Source: Candidatus Bathyarchaeota archaeon
Lineage (GTDB): Archaea; Thermoproteota; Bathyarchaeia; Bathyarchaeales; Bathycorpusculaceae
DNA: 8,199 nt
NCBI GenBank assembly: GCA_003601875.1
Contig: PIYF01000029.1
Coordinates: 1-8,199, forward strand
Direction: 5' to 3'
Position numbers and translations under genes: made by a program. Shown here piece by piece: positions 7,027-8,199 of this stretch (its first letter is position 1; each line of letters begins with the position of its first letter). Below the pieces are notes generated by a model that did not search any database, had not been told where the DNA came from, and saw only the letters and a program-made list of their open reading frames with translations.

Positions 7027-8145
7027 TTATTTAACTGGCATAAGCCGCCATTCTCTGTAATCAGTTACAACTTTTATGTATCCTCGAAGCATTTCGTCAA
7101 CTTCTGGGTCTCCAGTGTCAACCCTTAAAACTCCACCTTCAATACTTTTAAGCTTATTCTTCGTTGCTATTACAATTATTCTTTTTTTCCCAATTTTTCT
7201 TATTATTTCCGGGCTTATTTGCTGGTTTCCTCTTCCCAAAAGGATTCCTTGATGTCCAATTGGTGACAGAACAATCCACGTGTTTTCCCAGTCTTTCACT
7301 TCCCTTAAAATTTTCTTTTCGTCAACATCTAAAATTACTCTCCCATCCTTGTAGATGTCTACACCTAACAATGTTTTCTTTACTCCTAAAAGCTCTGCTA
7401 AACGTTTCACTGTTGTTCCTGGACCTAAAATATAGGTGGCTCCATGTTTCATTTCCTCGATTACAAACTTTGCAATGGCAGTTTGATTTTCTTTTTCATC
7501 CAGTGTTGAAGGACTTACCTGTTTGCTTCCCTGAATTCTTAATGGAACGAATGGTCCTTTCAGAAACCCGTAAAGCTTAACTTTAAACTCATCGCTTCTT
7601 ATGGCGTCTTCATCAGCGTCCATTATTTCAAAATCTGTTATTTCAGCTTGTTTATTAGCAAAGGCTAAGATGACATCTACAGCATCTGAAGGGTTAACAG
7701 CGAATATTCCGCTATACATTTTAACTCCTGAAGGCACGCCTAAAACTGGGGTTTCACAATTTTGCAAAGCGTCTAGAATATCCTTCGCCGTTCCATCTCC
7801 TCCAACAAAAACTATAAGGTTAACCTTTGCTTTCACCATCAGCCTAACAGCTTTCTTCGTGTCTTCAGCTGTTGTTTTCTCACCGGTTTTCATGGGTAAT
7901 ACCTGAACCTTTAAATTTGCTTCCCTAGCTTCATCTTCCCCCATAATTCCCGGACAAGTTAGGATACTTATTGACTTTGACGCCTCTTCTTTCAAAATTT
8001 TTAGGAATTCAACAGCTCTTTTTGGTGCAACAGGCTCTGCTCCCCTCTTTATAGCTTCATCTAAAACTCCGTCGGTTCCCTTTAACCCAACTTTTCCTCC
8101 CATACCAGCTATTGGATTAACTAAGAAGCCTAACTTCATTTTCAC
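7027..8145 (-). CDS. NAD-kinase-like protein of the ATP-NAD kinase/AcoX family
   Basis: A 372-residue cytoplasmic protein of the NAD/diacylglycerol kinase superfamily. The start has the NPIAGMGG motif (10-17), and VGGDGTAKDIL (114-124) is the classic nucleotide-binding and catalytic signature of NAD kinases. GVPSGVKMYSG (136-146) and the C-terminal SPIGHQGILLGRGNQQISP block (294-312) match the larger COG3199-type group, often annotated as ATP-NAD kinase or AcoX, rather than the canonical NAD kinase. Some relatives lie in acetoin catabolism clusters, but no acetoin genes are seen here. NADP formation from NAD with ATP or polyphosphate is possible but unproven. Start choice: GTG 8145 gives the longest form, while ATG 8139 (370 residues) begins directly before the conserved first strand and is equally plausible. 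A TATA-like element at 8171-8178 fits either. The stop abuts the apgM stop with no gap. Confidence 0.85.
   Translation of the reverse strand: MKMKLGFLVNPIAGMGGKVGLKGTDGVLDEAIKRGAEPVAPKRAVEFLKILKEEASKSISILTCPGIMGEDEAREANLKVQVLPMKTGEKTTAEDTKKAVRLMVKAKVNLIVFVGGDGTAKDILDALQNCETPVLGVPSGVKMYSGIFAVNPSDAVDVILAFANKQAEITDFEIMDADEDAIRSDEFKVKLYGFLKGPFVPLRIQGSKQVSPSTLDEKENQTAIAKFVIEEMKHGATYILGPGTTVKRLAELLGVKKTLLGVDIYKDGRVILDVDEKKILREVKDWENTWIVLSPIGHQGILLGRGNQQISPEIIRKIGKKRIIVIATKNKLKSIEGGVLRVDTGDPEVDEMLRGYIKVVTDYREWRLMPVK
7182..7188 (+). terminator. T7 tract, candidate terminator for apgM
   Basis: Seven consecutive T on the plus strand, followed closely by T5 at 7193-7197, lie about 155 bases past the apgM stop inside the antisense of the kinase-like gene. 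A U-rich transcript end of this kind would suit archaeal termination, and no gap exists between the genes. The distance and the A-rich opposite coding strand make the call weak. Confidence 0.2.
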
Positions 8146-8170
8146 TCGTCATGAACAAGTTACATAAGAC

Positions 8171-8178
8171 TATAAAAC
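8171..8178 (-). promoter_or_regulatory. TATA-like element for the NAD-kinase-like gene
   Basis: On the minus strand this reads gttttata, preceded by an A-rich stretch that could serve as the TFB recognition element. Its centre is 29 nt upstream of GTG 8145 and 35 nt upstream of ATG 8139. The predicted transcription start near 8148 implies a leader of only a few bases. Confidence 0.5.
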
Positions 8179-8199
8179 TATTTTACAAGCATATGATGC

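Noticed and set aside
7164..7906. Two plus-strand open frames of 138 and 101 codons opposite the NAD-kinase-like gene
   Set aside because: Low-complexity Phe/Leu/Ser translation antisense to a conserved gene, with no supporting signals.

Overview
This AT-rich window looks like chromosomal DNA from an archaeon, most probably a Thermoproteota/Bathyarchaeia-type lineage; the domain is well supported, the lineage is only an impression. The evidence is a tungsten aldehyde:ferredoxin oxidoreductase, an archaeal-type prolyl-tRNA synthetase with a C-terminal zinc module and terminal tyrosine, an archaeal-type cofactor-independent phosphoglycerate mutase, a surface protein rich in N-glycosylation sequons, and TATA-like elements 25-30 nt upstream of most starts, giving very short or absent leaders. 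There is no tRNA, rRNA, CRISPR array or recognisable mobile element, and no gene-free stretch over 300 bases.

Layout. Positions 1-873 (minus) hold the start of a membrane-anchored surface protein with tandem beta-sandwich-like modules. It runs off the left edge and appears frameshifted near its start. Divergently from it, and probably from a shared TATA region around 901-910, runs a plus-strand pair: a DAO-family FAD oxidoreductase (951-2234) and an aldehyde:ferredoxin oxidoreductase (2303-4135). These meet the prolyl-tRNA synthetase gene (4132-5580, minus) tail to tail with a 4-base overlap. A 192-base divergent intergenic region follows, then apgM (5773-7026, plus), which abuts tail to tail with no gap a minus-strand NAD-kinase-like/AcoX-family gene (7027-8145).

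How the genes may work together. The flavoprotein and the tungsten enzyme are the only same-strand neighbours. They could form a small catabolic unit in which the flavoprotein oxidises an amine, amino acid or hydroxy acid and the tungsten enzyme oxidises an aldehyde product, passing electrons to ferredoxin; this is inference. ProS (translation) and ApgM (glycolysis/gluconeogenesis) are housekeeping genes. The kinase-like protein has the nucleotide-binding signature of the NAD kinase superfamily, but its substrate cannot be read from sequence.

No clearly new multi-gene system is visible. The items most worth a second look are the surface-protein module with its apparent frameshift, the flavoprotein/tungsten-enzyme pair, and the two gapless convergent gene ends.
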